NCBI GenBank assembly: GCA_916720465.1 | Contig: CAKARF010000009.1 | Location: forward strand, 1 to 23,111 | Length of the DNA stretch: 23,111 bases | Origin: an uncultured Atopobium sp. | Lineage (GTDB): Bacteria; Actinomycetota; Coriobacteriia; Coriobacteriales; Atopobiaceae | Direction of reading: 5' to 3' | Shown: positions 6,940-14,813 of the stretch, piece by piece | How the letters are laid out: each line of letters begins with the position of its first letter | Position numbering within the stretch: position 1 is the first letter of the stretch | Made by a program: the position numbers and the translations under genes | Notes under the pieces: generated by a model | What the model was told of the DNA's origin: nothing | The model's input: only the letters and a program-made list of their open reading frames with translations | Databases searched by the model: none

Positions 6940-8052
6940 TTATCGTTTCTTCAGAGCGTTTAGGATGCTGATAATAACGTGGTAGAGGAGCGCGGAAACA
7001 GGCCAGATAATCCAGGAGCTTTTCCAGTCCTTGGTGATGAAGCTATAGCCCACGTACAGCAAGGCAATGGTGCCAAAATACGCCTTGGCAATTGGCCTGT
7101 ACTTTAATGCTGCGGATTTGTGGTCCCTCTTGTTGCTTTTCTCGTCGTGGGAGAAATCGCCTTCCTGGAGGAGAACCCTATAGCCATCTCTAAGAATTCC
7201 CGAGTAAACCAGCAGGTAAACGCCAAGAGAGACGAGAATTGCTGCCACGAAGAAGCCAAGAGCAAAGATGAGGCCAGTTCCATAGTACGAGGCAATAAGG
7301 AAGGGGATTGCGCTCAGGATGGTAAGGCAGATGCCGGCGGCTTGTTGCATGTAGCGCAACGATTCGGTTGACTCGGCGCGCCTGCGGACGGCAGCTTCGA
7401 CACCGTACTGAAGCTCGAGAGAAGCCTCCTTGAGCTGCTTAAACTTCGCGAGCTTCATGTCCTGGAGAATCAGCAAGCCAACGCCCGCAGCAATGAAGAG
7501 CATCATGAGGCAAATGCCCGCGATGCCCAGCGCATCTGGAGAAATGCGCATCAGATCAAAGTAGAGCGTGTCTTCGCTGTATGTTGCAAGCGAGACGAGA
7601 AGCGCGGGTCCCAGGATAAAGAGGGTAATTGCAACTGCCGTGGGGCGAGAAGTTCGTGCGATTGCATCCAGGTATTCGGTGGCTGTTTCAAGCGATACGC
7701 TGAGCTTTGGCGCTACGGTTTTGCTGGTAGATGCGTTGTCTGCGGTGGAGGAGCCGCCCAGAACAGCGCTGGGGTCAGCGCCTGCAATGCTGCCAGATGC
7801 GCTTGTGCCGGTGCTGTCCGCGACAGCGACCGCGGCAGTAGCTGGAAGTTCCTCAAGCTCGTCTTTGAGCAGGTAGTCCGTGGAAACGCCAAAGAGTTCG
7901 CTCATGGCCATAATCTTTTGAATATCAGGCATGGAAGCCATGGACTCCCATTTAGAAACTGACTGTCTCGAAACGCCAAGCTGTTGTGCAAGCTCTTCTT
8001 GTGACCAACCAGTACGCTTTCTGAGGCTCATGATTTTCTCGCTCAGTAACAT
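6940..8052 (-). CDS. XRE-family HTH regulator with C-terminal membrane domain
   Basis: The 370-residue protein starts at an ATG preceded by AGAAAGGAA. Residues 1-62 form a classic XRE helix-turn-helix (GWSQEELAQQLGVSRQSVSKWE, trimmed to its core SQEELAQQLGVSRQSVSKWE). A low-complexity Ala/Ser/Thr linker follows (about 68-120), then about six hydrophobic segments between residues 138 and 365. This architecture suggests a DNA-binding protein anchored in the membrane that may respond to envelope conditions. It is transcribed away from the LPXTG surface-protein gene at 8402 across a 349-base region. An imperfect palindrome GAGTTG...CAACTC at 8140-8160 in that region is a possible operator. The target genes are unknown. 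Confidence 0.85.
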   Translation of the reverse strand: MLLSEKIMSLRKRTGWSQEELAQQLGVSRQSVSKWESMASMPDIQKIMAMSELFGVSTDYLLKDELEELPATAAVAVADSTGTSASGSIAGADPSAVLGGSSTADNASTSKTVAPKLSVSLETATEYLDAIARTSRPTAVAITLFILGPALLVSLATYSEDTLYFDLMRISPDALGIAGICLMMLFIAAGVGLLILQDMKLAKFKQLKEASLELQYGVEAAVRRRAESTESLRYMQQAAGICLTILSAIPFLIASYYGTGLIFALGFFVAAILVSLGVYLLVYSGILRDGYRVLLQEGDFSHDEKSNKRDHKSAALKYRPIAKAYFGTIALLYVGYSFITKDWKSSWIIWPVSALLYHVIISILNALKKR

Positions 8053-8401
8053 GGCTGTTCCTTTCTGTTGGTGATGTGGTGGGATTCACATGTGATGGCT
8101 ATTACTCTAAAAATTGCCTTGATTGCACACCACCAAGTTGAGTTGGAAATTTGTCAACTCTGAGTTGCGTAATAGTTTACCTGCAGAAATGTTATCAGAC
8201 TTTGGAAAATTAGTTTTAAAAGTCATTTAAAATTTTTGTGCGTTCGCGGAATATGTCGACCGGACGCGACATTTGTTCAGCATGTCTATGATTTTATCTG
8301 CTCACGGAGAAATTAAATAATCCATATCAGAAAGGAATGCGCTAAAAATTTTGTGCTTCTCGGCGTTGGGCCTGGTACATAAGTTTTAACGCAAAAGCCA
8401 C
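8053..8401. other. Divergent intergenic region between XRE regulator and surface-protein gene
   Basis: This AT-rich stretch has no gene. It should carry the promoters for both flanking genes. I see no strong -35/-10 pair. Besides the GAGTTG-N9-CAACTC palindrome, a short TGTCG-N8-CGACA repeat occurs near 8254-8271. Confidence 0.4.
8140..8160. promoter_or_regulatory. Candidate operator palindrome
   Basis: GAGTTG-N9-CAACTC lies about 90 bases upstream of the XRE start, overlapping a TTGACA-like hexamer (minus strand, 8152-8157). Autoregulation by the XRE protein is a guess. Confidence 0.25.
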
Positions 8402-9009
8402 ATGAAGAATTTAAAGGTCTGTATCGCTTCGTCTGCTCTTGCAGCCGCATTGGCACTTGCTCCAGCATCTGCGCTGGCAGAGGGCACAACACCTGCTCCT
8501 ACAAGCACCACCGGTGCTACTGCTACTACTGGCGTACTCCTATTCCTGCACCAACTAGAGAGCAGCTCATGGATCCAACGGTTAATCCATATGCTCCTGA
8601 GGATGCATATTTCCTGCCTGATATTACTAACCCAATCCCAGAGGGGTTTATGGTAGGTAATGCTGACGGCGTAGTCATTGTCGACAACGGCGACGGCACT
8701 GTTACGGTTAAGGGTCACTGGGTTACAGCAATGGAGTTTGACGAGGTCATTGAGGTTAAGTTTGTGCGCATTCCGGCTCCAGCGCCTAATCCAGATCCAA
8801 CTCCTGCACCTACTTCAGATCCAACTCCAGCTCCAACCCCTGATCCAGAGCCAGAGCCCACACCAGCTCCTGCACCAACACCTGCACCAACACCAGAGAA
8901 GAAGTTCACTCTTCCTGCAACTGGTATTGCAGACGTTGTTGTTCCAGCTTCTGTTCTTGCAGTAAGCGGTCTTGGTTTTGTTGCTGCTTCTCGTAAGGTC
9001 CGCAAGTAG
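8402..9009 (+). pseudogene. LPXTG-anchored surface protein, frame broken near 8520-8535
   Basis: Frame 1 of the gene starts at the ATG at 8402 with a clear signal peptide (MKNLKVCIASSALAAALALA, then PASALAEG) and a Thr/Ala stretch. The continuation is in another frame, readable from about 8521 (YYWRTPIPAPTREQLMDPT...). It contains a compact domain (NPYAPEDAYFLPDITNPIPEG, VVIVDNGDGTVTVKGHW), a Pro-rich wall-spanning stretch (8780-8900) and a perfect sorting signal, LPATG plus a hydrophobic helix and RKVRK. Joining the halves needs a one-base gain or two-base loss in the trinucleotide-like GCTACTGCTACTACTGG. The gene is therefore either inactivated, switched by slippage, or affected by a sequencing error. 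The Shine-Dalgarno site is poor. A terminator follows at 9107. Confidence 0.7.
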
Positions 9010-9072
9010 GGTAAGAGCCTGCGGCGCCGGCCGCGGTCCCATCTACAACGCCGGCCGCGTTGCAAAGCCGAC

Positions 9073-9085
9073 GGGTTTCTCGCCA
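9073..9085 (-). repeat. TGGCGAGAAACCC word, between gene end and terminator
   Basis: Exact 13-base word on the minus strand between the LPXTG gene stop and its terminator. Confidence 0.7.
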
Positions 9086-9106
9086 GAAGAATAAATCGCA
9101 TCACCA

Positions 9107-9132
9107 AAGCGCCTGACCGCAGGCGCTTTTTT
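9107..9132 (+). terminator. Rho-independent terminator after LPXTG gene
   Basis: AAGCGCCTG-ACCG-CAGGCGCTT (9 bp) followed by TTTT. It lies upstream of the phospholipase gene. Confidence 0.8.
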
Positions 9133-9201
9133 GTGTGGAAACCGGGCGGGTGGCCAGGCGGAAATTGGGTACACTCTGAATAACGTAATTCGGAGGTTGT
9201 T

Positions 9202-10158
9202 ATGGAAGATCAGCAGCAGAAGTTCTCGCAGGACGGCGGCGTGGAGCAGGAGCCGGCGTATCCATCTTCAACTGCGCTTGTGCTAGAAGGCGGCAGTTAT
9301 CGAGGCATTTTTACCGCTGGAATCCTTGATGTGCTTCGCGAGAAGGACGTCACCAACTTTGAGAGTGTCTGGGGAGTTTCCGCAGGTGCCATCAACGCCG
9401 TGAGCTTCAGGTCCAAGCAGATGGGCCGCGCCATGCGCATTATGCTGGCATTTAGGGATGATCCCCGTTTTCTTTCGATCCGCTCGCTGATTACTACTGG
9501 CGACATTGCTGGTGCGGATTTCATGTTTGACGAGATTCAAAACCGTTTGGATCCCTGCGATAACGAGGCGTTCAACCAAAATCCCATGCAGATGTACGTG
9601 GTTGCGTCCGATGTTACGTTTGGTACGTCGGCATATCTGCACGTAAAAAAGTTTCCGGAAGACGTGACCATGGTTCGAGCGTCTGCGTCGATGCCAACGG
9701 TTTCTCGCATGGTTGAGCTGGACGGACATCGTTATTTGGACGGCGGAACAACCGATTCAATTCCGTTTGCGGCCGCGCTTGGCTTGCCCGACGGAAAAGC
9801 TGAGCACGCGGTTGACGTTCCCGACCACACGCCGGCAAAGAAAGCACTGGTCATCATCACGCAGGATAGGGACTTCGTAAAAACCGACGTCAACGAGCAG
9901 ATCGCTATCCGCTCGCAGCTCTACTCCGCGTATCCATACTTTGAGGCCGCGTTGGCTTCTCGTGCCGAGCGTTACATGGATCAGCGCAAACAGCTCTTTG
10001 AGCTGGAAAAAGAGGGTAGGGTGTTGGTGCTTCTGCCTCCCGAGCCAGTTGAAGTTAAAGTTAACGAGAAGTCCGGTGAGACCCTACTGTCTCTGTACCT
10101 GACAGGTCGCCAAGTTGCACTTGAGCGCCTCGAAGAGATTAAAAGTTTTATCGAGTAG
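9202..10158 (+). CDS. Patatin-like phospholipase (YjjU/RssA type)
   Basis: The ATG follows GGAGG with proper spacing. The 318-residue protein has the patatin oxyanion-type glycine loop EGGSYRGIFTAG (about residues 29-40), the nucleophile elbow GVSAG with Ser60, and the catalytic Asp180 in LDGGTTDS. This Ser-Asp dyad marks an esterase/lipase acting on acyl lipids. It lacks a signal peptide, so it is cytosolic or peripheral to the membrane. The first 24 residues are a hydrophilic extension. It is a single-gene unit: a terminator lies upstream, and repeats follow downstream. The true substrate is not shown by the sequence. Confidence 0.9.
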   Translation: MEDQQQKFSQDGGVEQEPAYPSSTALVLEGGSYRGIFTAGILDVLREKDVTNFESVWGVSAGAINAVSFRSKQMGRAMRIMLAFRDDPRFLSIRSLITTGDIAGADFMFDEIQNRLDPCDNEAFNQNPMQMYVVASDVTFGTSAYLHVKKFPEDVTMVRASASMPTVSRMVELDGHRYLDGGTTDSIPFAAALGLPDGKAEHAVDVPDHTPAKKALVIITQDRDFVKTDVNEQIAIRSQLYSAYPYFEAALASRAERYMDQRKQLFELEKEGRVLVLLPPEPVEVKVNEKSGETLLSLYLTGRQVALERLEEIKSFIE

Positions 10159-10480
10159 GGGGCGTGAGCTGGCGCTCGCGTGGCCTGTGCCGATGCACGC
10201 GCGACCTGCAGTGTTGCGCGCCGACGTGCGTCTGGCCTGCGTGCGACCTGCGACGATGTGTTTTGTGGGTCCGCCTCGTAGATTTTTCAGGGTCGTTTGA
10301 TCCAAAACCCGGGTAATTATGTGTCTGGTCAATCCAAAAGTGAGGTAATTATGTGCCGAAAGGCACATAATTAGGTGGGTTTTGGATCAAAATCGTTCTT
10401 CTCGACACATAATTAGTGCGCTTTTGGATTAATCGAGCTCCAAAAATCTACAAACGCATGTCCTGTGCAGAACCCGAAAA
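10159..10480. other. Gene-free stretch with second palindromic element
   Basis: GC-rich sequence with repeated GCGACCTGC words (about 10180-10255) is followed by copy B of the 174-bp element. No terminator or gene is recognised apart from the palindrome. Confidence 0.55.
10278..10451. mobile_element. 174-bp palindromic intergenic element, copy B
   Basis: It has the same length as copy A at 6571-6744, with 9 substitutions and no gaps. Several changes lie at positions where the long palindrome is already imperfect. Both copies share the central GTGCC-GAAA-GGCAC hairpin and a short conserved right flank (AnACGC). No target-site duplication is obvious. Confidence 0.8.
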
Positions 10481-10513
10481 TTGACACGAAAAGAGTTTGT
10501 TTTGAAGACACCG

Positions 10514-10909
10514 ATGAACAAGTTTTTGAAGGTAATGTTTGCGCTGGTTATCGTCGCGATGACTGGTGCGGCAATTCTGCAGATCGTCGCCCCCGAGTAC
10601 ATGGGAAGCAACGCCGCTTATGGCATTTCGACCGGATGGCAGCGAGAGATTGGTTTTTGGAATCTCGCGGTGCTTATCATTTTGGTTACCACTTGGTTCC
10701 ACTACGATTGGGTCTATCTACGTGCGATTTTGCTCGCGCTGATTCTGGGCGGCATTGGAATTGGAACCAACCACTTCATTCATTTTTTGAGCGCTCACGA
10801 GTCGGTAAATTTGGTAGGAGCTATCGAGAATTACGTTCTTGCAGTTGGTTGGATGATTGGCTGGAAGTTCGAATGCAATCGCAGGAAAACCGCGGGTACT
10901 ACTGAATAG
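10514..10909 (+). CDS. Four-helix membrane protein, function unknown
   Basis: I chose the ATG at 10514 because it opens directly into the first hydrophobic helix (MNKFLKVMFALVIVAMTGAA). A TTG at 10481 would add 11 residues. The 131-residue product has four hydrophobic segments: about residues 5-23, 46-65, 68-90 and 102-120. Loop residues include conserved-looking aromatic and His positions (WFHYDWVYLR, NHFIHFL). I do not recognise the family. It is convergent with the PfkB gene across the repeat field and has no visible operon partner. Confidence 0.65.
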   Translation: MNKFLKVMFALVIVAMTGAAILQIVAPEYMGSNAAYGISTGWQREIGFWNLAVLIILVTTWFHYDWVYLRAILLALILGGIGIGTNHFIHFLSAHESVNLVGAIENYVLAVGWMIGWKFECNRRKTAGTTE

Positions 10910-11386
10910 CTGCGGAAAGATTGCGAGCGTTTTCGCACGACGTTGTGTGCGCCTGATTTTCTCGCCATGTCTGAACGATTTACCGGAAAAGTGCTCCATG
11001 TCTGAGTGGTTTTGCCGGTTCTTCTCGCCATGTCTGAGCTGTTTTACTCAGATGTGATGCGGTTTTCAGGCTCAAAAATTCAGGAAAGTCATCTTAGTTG
11101 GAACGCGCCTGATTTCTTCAAAGATTCGGTGGATTTTGCCTAAAAGCATCAAAGAATCTGTGGATTTGCCTGATTTCTGCAAAGAATCGGTGCCTCAAAT
11201 ACAGATTCTTTGCACTTTTCAGGCTCGTGTAACGCGCACCTGGCGAGAAACCCTCGCACCTGGCGAGAAACCCGCGCACCTGGCGAGAAACCCGGTGCAC
11301 CCGCACGTCCGCGCACCCGCACGTCCGCACACCAGCGCACCCGCACGTCCGCGTGCCCGCGCACCCGCGCGCTCGCACTTCGAACG
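10910..11386. repeat. Repeat field: four interleaved tandem-repeat families
   Basis: No gene is seen. In order: CCATGTCTGA words at 10965, 10996 and 11028 (period 31-32). Next come GCCT-(N)-TCAAAGAATCnGTGGATTT-type units at 11107, 11138, 11168 and 11192 (periods 31, 30, 24), the last forming a GCAAAGAATC/GATTCTTTGC inverted pair at 11179-11213. Then three exact 20-base steps carry TGGCGAGAAACCC at 11241, 11261 and 11281. Last come three GCACCCGCACGTCCGC units at about 11297-11352. The field ends at the 3' end of the PfkB gene. There is no strong terminator for either convergent gene. Confidence 0.75.
11241..11300 (+). repeat. Three tandem TGGCGAGAAACCC words, 20-base period
   Basis: Units begin at 11241, 11261 and 11281, each TGGCGAGAAACCC followed by a GCACC-ending or similar spacer. 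This is the densest cluster of the over-represented word in the window. Confidence 0.8.
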
Positions 11387-12325
11387 TTAGCGCAGGCGCG
11401 TGAGCTGCACTTTCTCGATAAGCGAATCCACAACCGAGCGCTCCGCCGCCTGAGTTCCGCTCTCCATGACGTTTGCGGCGCCCGTGGCCATGGCCAGTCG
11501 CAGCGCGTCTTCTGTCGAGAGACCCTGTGCATCTGCAAAGGCAAGCGCTGCCACAACGGAGTCACCGGCACCGACAGTGCTTCCTACCTGGACTTTTACT
11601 GGACCTGCATACCAAATCTCATCGGCCGTGGCGTAGACGGCGCCGTTGCCACCCATGGAAACGCAGACCGTGTCAATTCCACCAGCAACAATTTCGGAGG
11701 CAGCAGTGGCAATCGCGTCTACGTCGGCAAGCTCACGGCCAAGCATGGCGGAAAGCTCGTGGTCGTTTGGCTTGGTGAAGTACGGCTTCTGTTCAAGGCC
11801 ATCTGAGAGCGCTGCGCCGTCGGCATCCAGGTACACCTTCAGTCCGGCGTCACGCAAAGCACGAGTCCAGCGGCCATACGTATCAGCGGCAGCTCCGCGG
11901 GGGAGGCTACCAGAAAGGACCACAATGTCGCCGGAGGAAGTCTTGGCAATCACGTCAGCAAGTGCCTGGTCAAGCACGGTATCGGTGACCTCGGGGCCGG
12001 GCTCATTGATGTCGGTGTTGGTGCCGCCCTCGGAGTCAACAACCTTGAGGTTGGTGCGCGTCTCGCCGGGAACGGAAATCGCCTGGACCTTGATGTTATT
12101 CTCGCCAAGTGTTTCAGCGATCCACTTGCCGGTTTGACCTGCAAGAACGGCAATGGCGGTAGACTCTCCGCCCAGCTTAGCAATGACCTTGGAGACGTTG
12201 ATGCCCTTGCCGCCTGCGTCCTGCCTGAGCCACGTGATGCGATTCACCTGGTCAACGGCAAAATTTGGTACCTGGACGGTCTTGTCCAGAGCGGGGTTGA
12301 GCGTGACAGTGTAGATGCAGGGCAT
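11387..12325 (-). CDS. fruK: 1-phosphofructokinase-type PfkB sugar kinase
   Basis: The 312-residue protein starts at an ATG preceded by GAGGAG. It begins IYTVTLNPALDKT, typical of 1-phosphofructokinase and tagatose-6-phosphate kinase, followed by the glycine motif DAGGKGINVSKV (about 36-47) that binds sugar. It ends with the ATP/anion-hole motif VGAGDSVVAAL, whose catalytic base is Asp255. The expected reaction is ATP-dependent phosphorylation of fructose 1-phosphate to fructose 1,6-bisphosphate. The tagatose-6-phosphate (LacC) alternative cannot be excluded from sequence, and would fit the GatY-like aldolase 7 kb away. No fructose PTS or FruR lies beside it here. Confidence 0.88.
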   Translation of the reverse strand: MPCIYTVTLNPALDKTVQVPNFAVDQVNRITWLRQDAGGKGINVSKVIAKLGGESTAIAVLAGQTGKWIAETLGENNIKVQAISVPGETRTNLKVVDSEGGTNTDINEPGPEVTDTVLDQALADVIAKTSSGDIVVLSGSLPRGAAADTYGRWTRALRDAGLKVYLDADGAALSDGLEQKPYFTKPNDHELSAMLGRELADVDAIATAASEIVAGGIDTVCVSMGGNGAVYATADEIWYAGPVKVQVGSTVGAGDSVVAALAFADAQGLSTEDALRLAMATGAANVMESGTQAAERSVVDSLIEKVQLTRLR

Positions 12326-12399
12326 AGTTGCTCCTCGGTTTGCGGCGCCGCAATCGGCGCCTGAGCGGCGCCATCAAGCAGCGCAAGTTATCTACGCTG

Positions 12400-12428
12400 A
12401 TAATACTTCAGTTTTGGCAAAAAAGTAA
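12400..12428 (-). promoter_or_regulatory. Candidate sigma70-type promoter of the PfkB gene
   Basis: On the minus strand TTACTT, 17 bases, then TATTAT, about 75 bases upstream of the start codon. The -35 is weak. Confidence 0.35.
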
Positions 12429-12549
12429 CCGTGGACAGCGCTGTTACGCGCATATCCGCGGTCTTTTCTGGCGAGAAACTCGGCGCACTTGCGGCTCGCT
12501 CTGGACCCGCGACCTGACTCTGCTTCCGGGAAAACAGAGGGCTTCTCGA

Positions 12550-12743
12550 ATAAAACGATTCTTCATATCAAAACTTTATATGGGAGTTTTGGCGATAACA
12601 AGATTTTTGGAAGAAATGCAGTTATGGAACTTCTCGGCTTAAAGAGCTCGGGAGCATCCAAGTTAATTTCTAATTTGATGCAGGCGGATATTATTGAGTC
12701 TGTATCAGGTTATAGAAAAGGAAAATATAGATTCAAAATTTAA
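12550..12743 (+). pseudogene. Remnant: winged-helix tail of a Fic/AlbA_2-type protein
   Basis: The last 60 codons of an open frame read ILHIKTLYGSFGDNKIFGRN, MELLGLKSSGASKLISNLMQ and ADIIESVSGYRKGKYRFKI. This pattern (helix-turn-helix with SGASKLISNLM, then a G-rich wing) is the C-terminal winged helix found in Fic-domain and AlbA/DeoR-like regulator proteins. No upstream catalytic part and no ribosome site are present, and the frame before 12550 looks like random extension. I treat it as a 3' fragment left by deletion or insertion at the edge of the AT-rich island. Confidence 0.45.
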
Positions 12744-12906
12744 TCAAATGGCTTTCAGTGATCCCTCTTTTTCAAAGCCTTCGATGCATGCTCTTGTAGT
12801 TGCCGATGGTTAGAATGGCTTTGTACGATATGTCAATGTAGAATATGCCAAATATACTTACAATGATAGTGTCTTTTTCTCCAGATAAGATAGGAGGTCT
12901 GTTTGT

Positions 12907-13374
12907 ATATCTGTCTTAATAAAGAGGAAAGGTTTTATCATTTTTTCGGGAGTCCTGCTATTTGGAGGAATTGCCTTGGTTATATCGACCTCAAAAGAGA
13001 GCAGCAAAGAGGGTACCAAAGAGAATAGCAAAGAAAAGGCTATTTATGGCACAGATGACAACCATGCTTCATTTTCGTATATGCTTTTTTTGACAGGTCA
13101 TATTGTCAGTATTGATGAGGAAACTAATACCTTCCGATTGCGTGTGATTGTCGAGGATGATTCCGAGAGAACCTTGGAAGTTCATTTTGGTGAAAAACCT
13201 GCGAGCGGTGTTTTGGTGAATGTCTCTGATTACAAGGTCGGCGATCACGTTGCGATAGCGTACTTTCCCTATGATCGCAAAGGATCGTATATCAATGCCG
13301 ATTCTGTCGACATATTCCATGAAGGTTACGATCGAGTACGGAAGGATGATCGCATACCGGAATACATCTATTGA
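12907..13374 (+). CDS. Single-helix membrane or secreted protein with OB-like domain; start codon ATA
   Basis: A perfect AGGAGG (12892-12897) is followed nine bases later by ATA at 12907, from which an N-terminus SVLIKRKGFIIFSGVLLFGG is readable: basic residues, then one hydrophobic helix. The first conventional start, TTG at 12976, would remove the helix and has no ribosome site. A related decayed copy at 13437 has ATG at the matching position, so ATA is probably a mutated ATG. After a Ser/Lys/Glu linker (SKESSKEGTKENSKEK) comes an all-beta domain of about 80 residues, with a pattern like an OB fold (GHIVSIDEETNTFRLRVIV through SYINADSVDIF). Its function is unknown. It lies in an AT-rich region foreign to its left neighbours. 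Confidence 0.55.
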   Translation: MSVLIKRKGFIIFSGVLLFGGIALVISTSKESSKEGTKENSKEKAIYGTDDNHASFSYMLFLTGHIVSIDEETNTFRLRVIVEDDSERTLEVHFGEKPASGVLVNVSDYKVGDHVAIAYFPYDRKGSYINADSVDIFHEGYDRVRKDDRIPEYIY

Positions 13375-13436
13375 GGTGGTCATAAGATAGCACCCATACA
13401 CCTATAGGTATTCTTTTCACGATAGCCGGTGAGGTT

Positions 13437-13575
13437 ATGAGCGTTTTGAAGAGGTATTTTCGTGTTTTCTGGCAGTAGAGTCTTCTTTCTGGCCGTGGTC
13501 GTTTTTATACTCTATAAAAAGACTGATGAAGAGAGGAGTGTCAGTCAGGGAGTAGAAGATGTATACAGGCTCTAA
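13437..13575 (+). pseudogene. Frameshifted short relative of the 12907 gene
   Basis: The ATG at 13437 reads MSVLKR, matching SVLIKRK in the gene at 12907. The next-but-one frame then reads GIFVFSGSRVFFLAVVVFILY and KKTDEERSVSQG, matching IIFSGVLLFGGIALVIS plus a charged linker, and stops at 13573-13575. An alternative is a genuine 37-residue one-helix protein starting at the GTG at 13462, which has AAGAGG seven bases upstream. The shared N-terminal pattern favours a decayed duplicate. Confidence 0.4.
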
Positions 13576-13869
13576 AGGGTCTCTTTCTACCAACCTAGAC
13601 GATTCTTTAGCGTAACCCACCAACTGTTCAGTGTTTCTTGCAGATTCTTGAAAACGAAAGAGTGCGCGAAGAAGGCGACAAGTGCAACCGCCCTGACGAG
13701 AAATACCAGGGACTCTCTACCTGCGTATATGTCCCATACCATCTTCCGATGCTATCCGTCGCACACCCTCCATGGCGTTCTATCTGGCACAACCTTTCTA
13801 TAACTTGTATACTACTTGTCTATAAGCGTGACCATCATTTGTTCGATTTTTATAGGTTAGAAGGTTGCA
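13576..13869. other. AT-rich stretch before the GntR gene
   Basis: An open frame around 13638-13946 exists but shows no recognisable motif and overlaps the start of the GntR gene, so I do not call it. The stretch carries an imperfect GntR-type palindrome at 13804-13826. Confidence 0.4.
13804..13826. promoter_or_regulatory. Degenerate candidate operator upstream of the GntR gene
   Basis: CTTGTATAC-N5-GTCTATAAG: the arms match at 7 of 9, and the left half is identical to the half-sites at 14725 and 20073. It also reads as two direct ACTTGT words 11 bases apart. It lies 44 bases before the GTG start, consistent with autoregulation. Confidence 0.4.
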
Positions 13870-14706
13870 GTGTGCAAAAAGGCTACAAACGACAATCGAA
13901 TATATCCTCATTTTCCCACACCGGAAAAGCTGACCAGTCAAGATAAACCAACAAAGGCTTTGATTACCAGCAGCGCTACATCGCTCCACTCACAGCTGGC
14001 CGACCAAATCAGGGAAATGATTTATTCGCGTGAGTTGATCTCCGGAGAGAAGATTCTTTCGGAGCATGAGCTGATGAACCGGTTTGGCATCAGTCGAGGG
14101 ACCGTACGGCATGCGATTGAAACGCTGGTTAACGAAGGTCTTTTGCTTCGTGTTCACGGAAAGGGCACATACGTTGCTGAAGAAGGACTTTCCCATCCGG
14201 CGGGAGTCCGACCTCTTTCGTTTGCCGAGTCTCTTAAGAACCAGGGAATGGAATTTGAAACAAAGGTCCTGGAAAAGAAAGTTTTACCCGCTCCGGAAAA
14301 TGTAAAAAATGAGCTGCAGGCGTCGTCCTCAGACCTTATTTGTTTTTTGCGCAGAGTCAGATATGTTGATGGCGAGCCCATTTTATGTCAGGAAAGCTGG
14401 ACGAACTTATCGGAGTGCCCCGGCTACGAAAAAGCGGACTTTAGTGTAGAACCTGCCTTTTCAGCTGCGGAAAGATGCAGCGGAAAGAAGATTGCGTATT
14501 CAAAGATCCGCTATACGGCCCGCGCGGCAGGAGTGGAACATGGCCGCTATTTGAATTGCGATGAGAACTCACCGATTCTGGTTCTTGAACAAACAATCAG
14601 ATTTGCCGATAAGACCCCCTTTGAGTGGAGTCTTACGTGGCTTACATCAGGGCAGGCGGTCGTGGGGGATGCAATTCAATCCCAAAATGCGCGCGCTCAC
14701 CGATAA
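13870..14706 (+). CDS. GntR-family (HutC/UTRA subfamily) transcriptional regulator
   Basis: The GTG at 13870 follows AGAAGG. The 278-residue protein has an unusually long 36-residue N-terminal tail, so a later start such as the TTG near 13960 is possible. The GntR winged helix spans about residues 38-102 (MIYSRELISGEKILSEHELM, RFGISRGTVRHAIETLVNEG, GKGTYVAE). The C-terminal part is a UTRA ligand domain (VRPLSFAESLKNQGMEFETK, FLRRVRYVDGEPILCQESW, RYTARAAG, ILVLEQTIRF). UTRA regulators bind sugar phosphates or related effectors. Palindromes near this gene, before the isomerase operon and between the aldolase and IIA genes suggest that it controls the whole locus. Confidence 0.88.
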   Translation: MCKKATNDNRIYPHFPTPEKLTSQDKPTKALITSSATSLHSQLADQIREMIYSRELISGEKILSEHELMNRFGISRGTVRHAIETLVNEGLLLRVHGKGTYVAEEGLSHPAGVRPLSFAESLKNQGMEFETKVLEKKVLPAPENVKNELQASSSDLICFLRRVRYVDGEPILCQESWTNLSECPGYEKADFSVEPAFSAAERCSGKKIAYSKIRYTARAAGVEHGRYLNCDENSPILVLEQTIRFADKTPFEWSLTWLTSGQAVVGDAIQSQNARAHR

Positions 14707-14724
14707 AATTCATCGATAAAACAT

Positions 14725-14748
14725 CTTGTATATAAAATTGTGTACAAG
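14725..14748. promoter_or_regulatory. Candidate GntR operator before the isomerase operon
   Basis: CTTGTATA-N8-TGTACAAG, with 7 of 8 paired positions, 65 bases upstream of the isomerase ATG. It has the same architecture as the site at 20073-20096. Confidence 0.6.
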
Positions 14749-14813
14749 TCGATATATACTGCTTATATTGAACTTGTCGTTTTGTATGCATGCTTTGGAT
14801 AGAGGGGATCTGT

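Noticed and set aside
8715..9107. 130-codon Gly/Val/Ala-rich minus-strand open frame
   Set aside because: It is the mirror of the proline-rich wall-spanning repeat of the LPXTG protein.
10084..10368. Similar small open frames in both copies of the 174-bp element (MCLSAHNY...)
   Set aside because: They are alike only because the element is repeated. They have no ribosome site, and the product follows the palindrome.
11107..11215. Regular about 30-base repeats resembling a CRISPR array
   Set aside because: The units are imperfect, directly adjacent, without unique spacers, only four in number, and no cas genes are nearby.
11210..11806. 198-codon plus-strand open frame over the repeat field and PfkB 3' end
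   Set aside because: It runs through tandem repeats (Ala/Pro/Arg/Thr-rich product) and then antisense to the kinase. It has no start site support.
13638..13946. 102-codon open frame before the GntR gene
   Set aside because: No motif or ribosome site is seen, and it overlaps the GntR start. It is listed only as an unassigned stretch.
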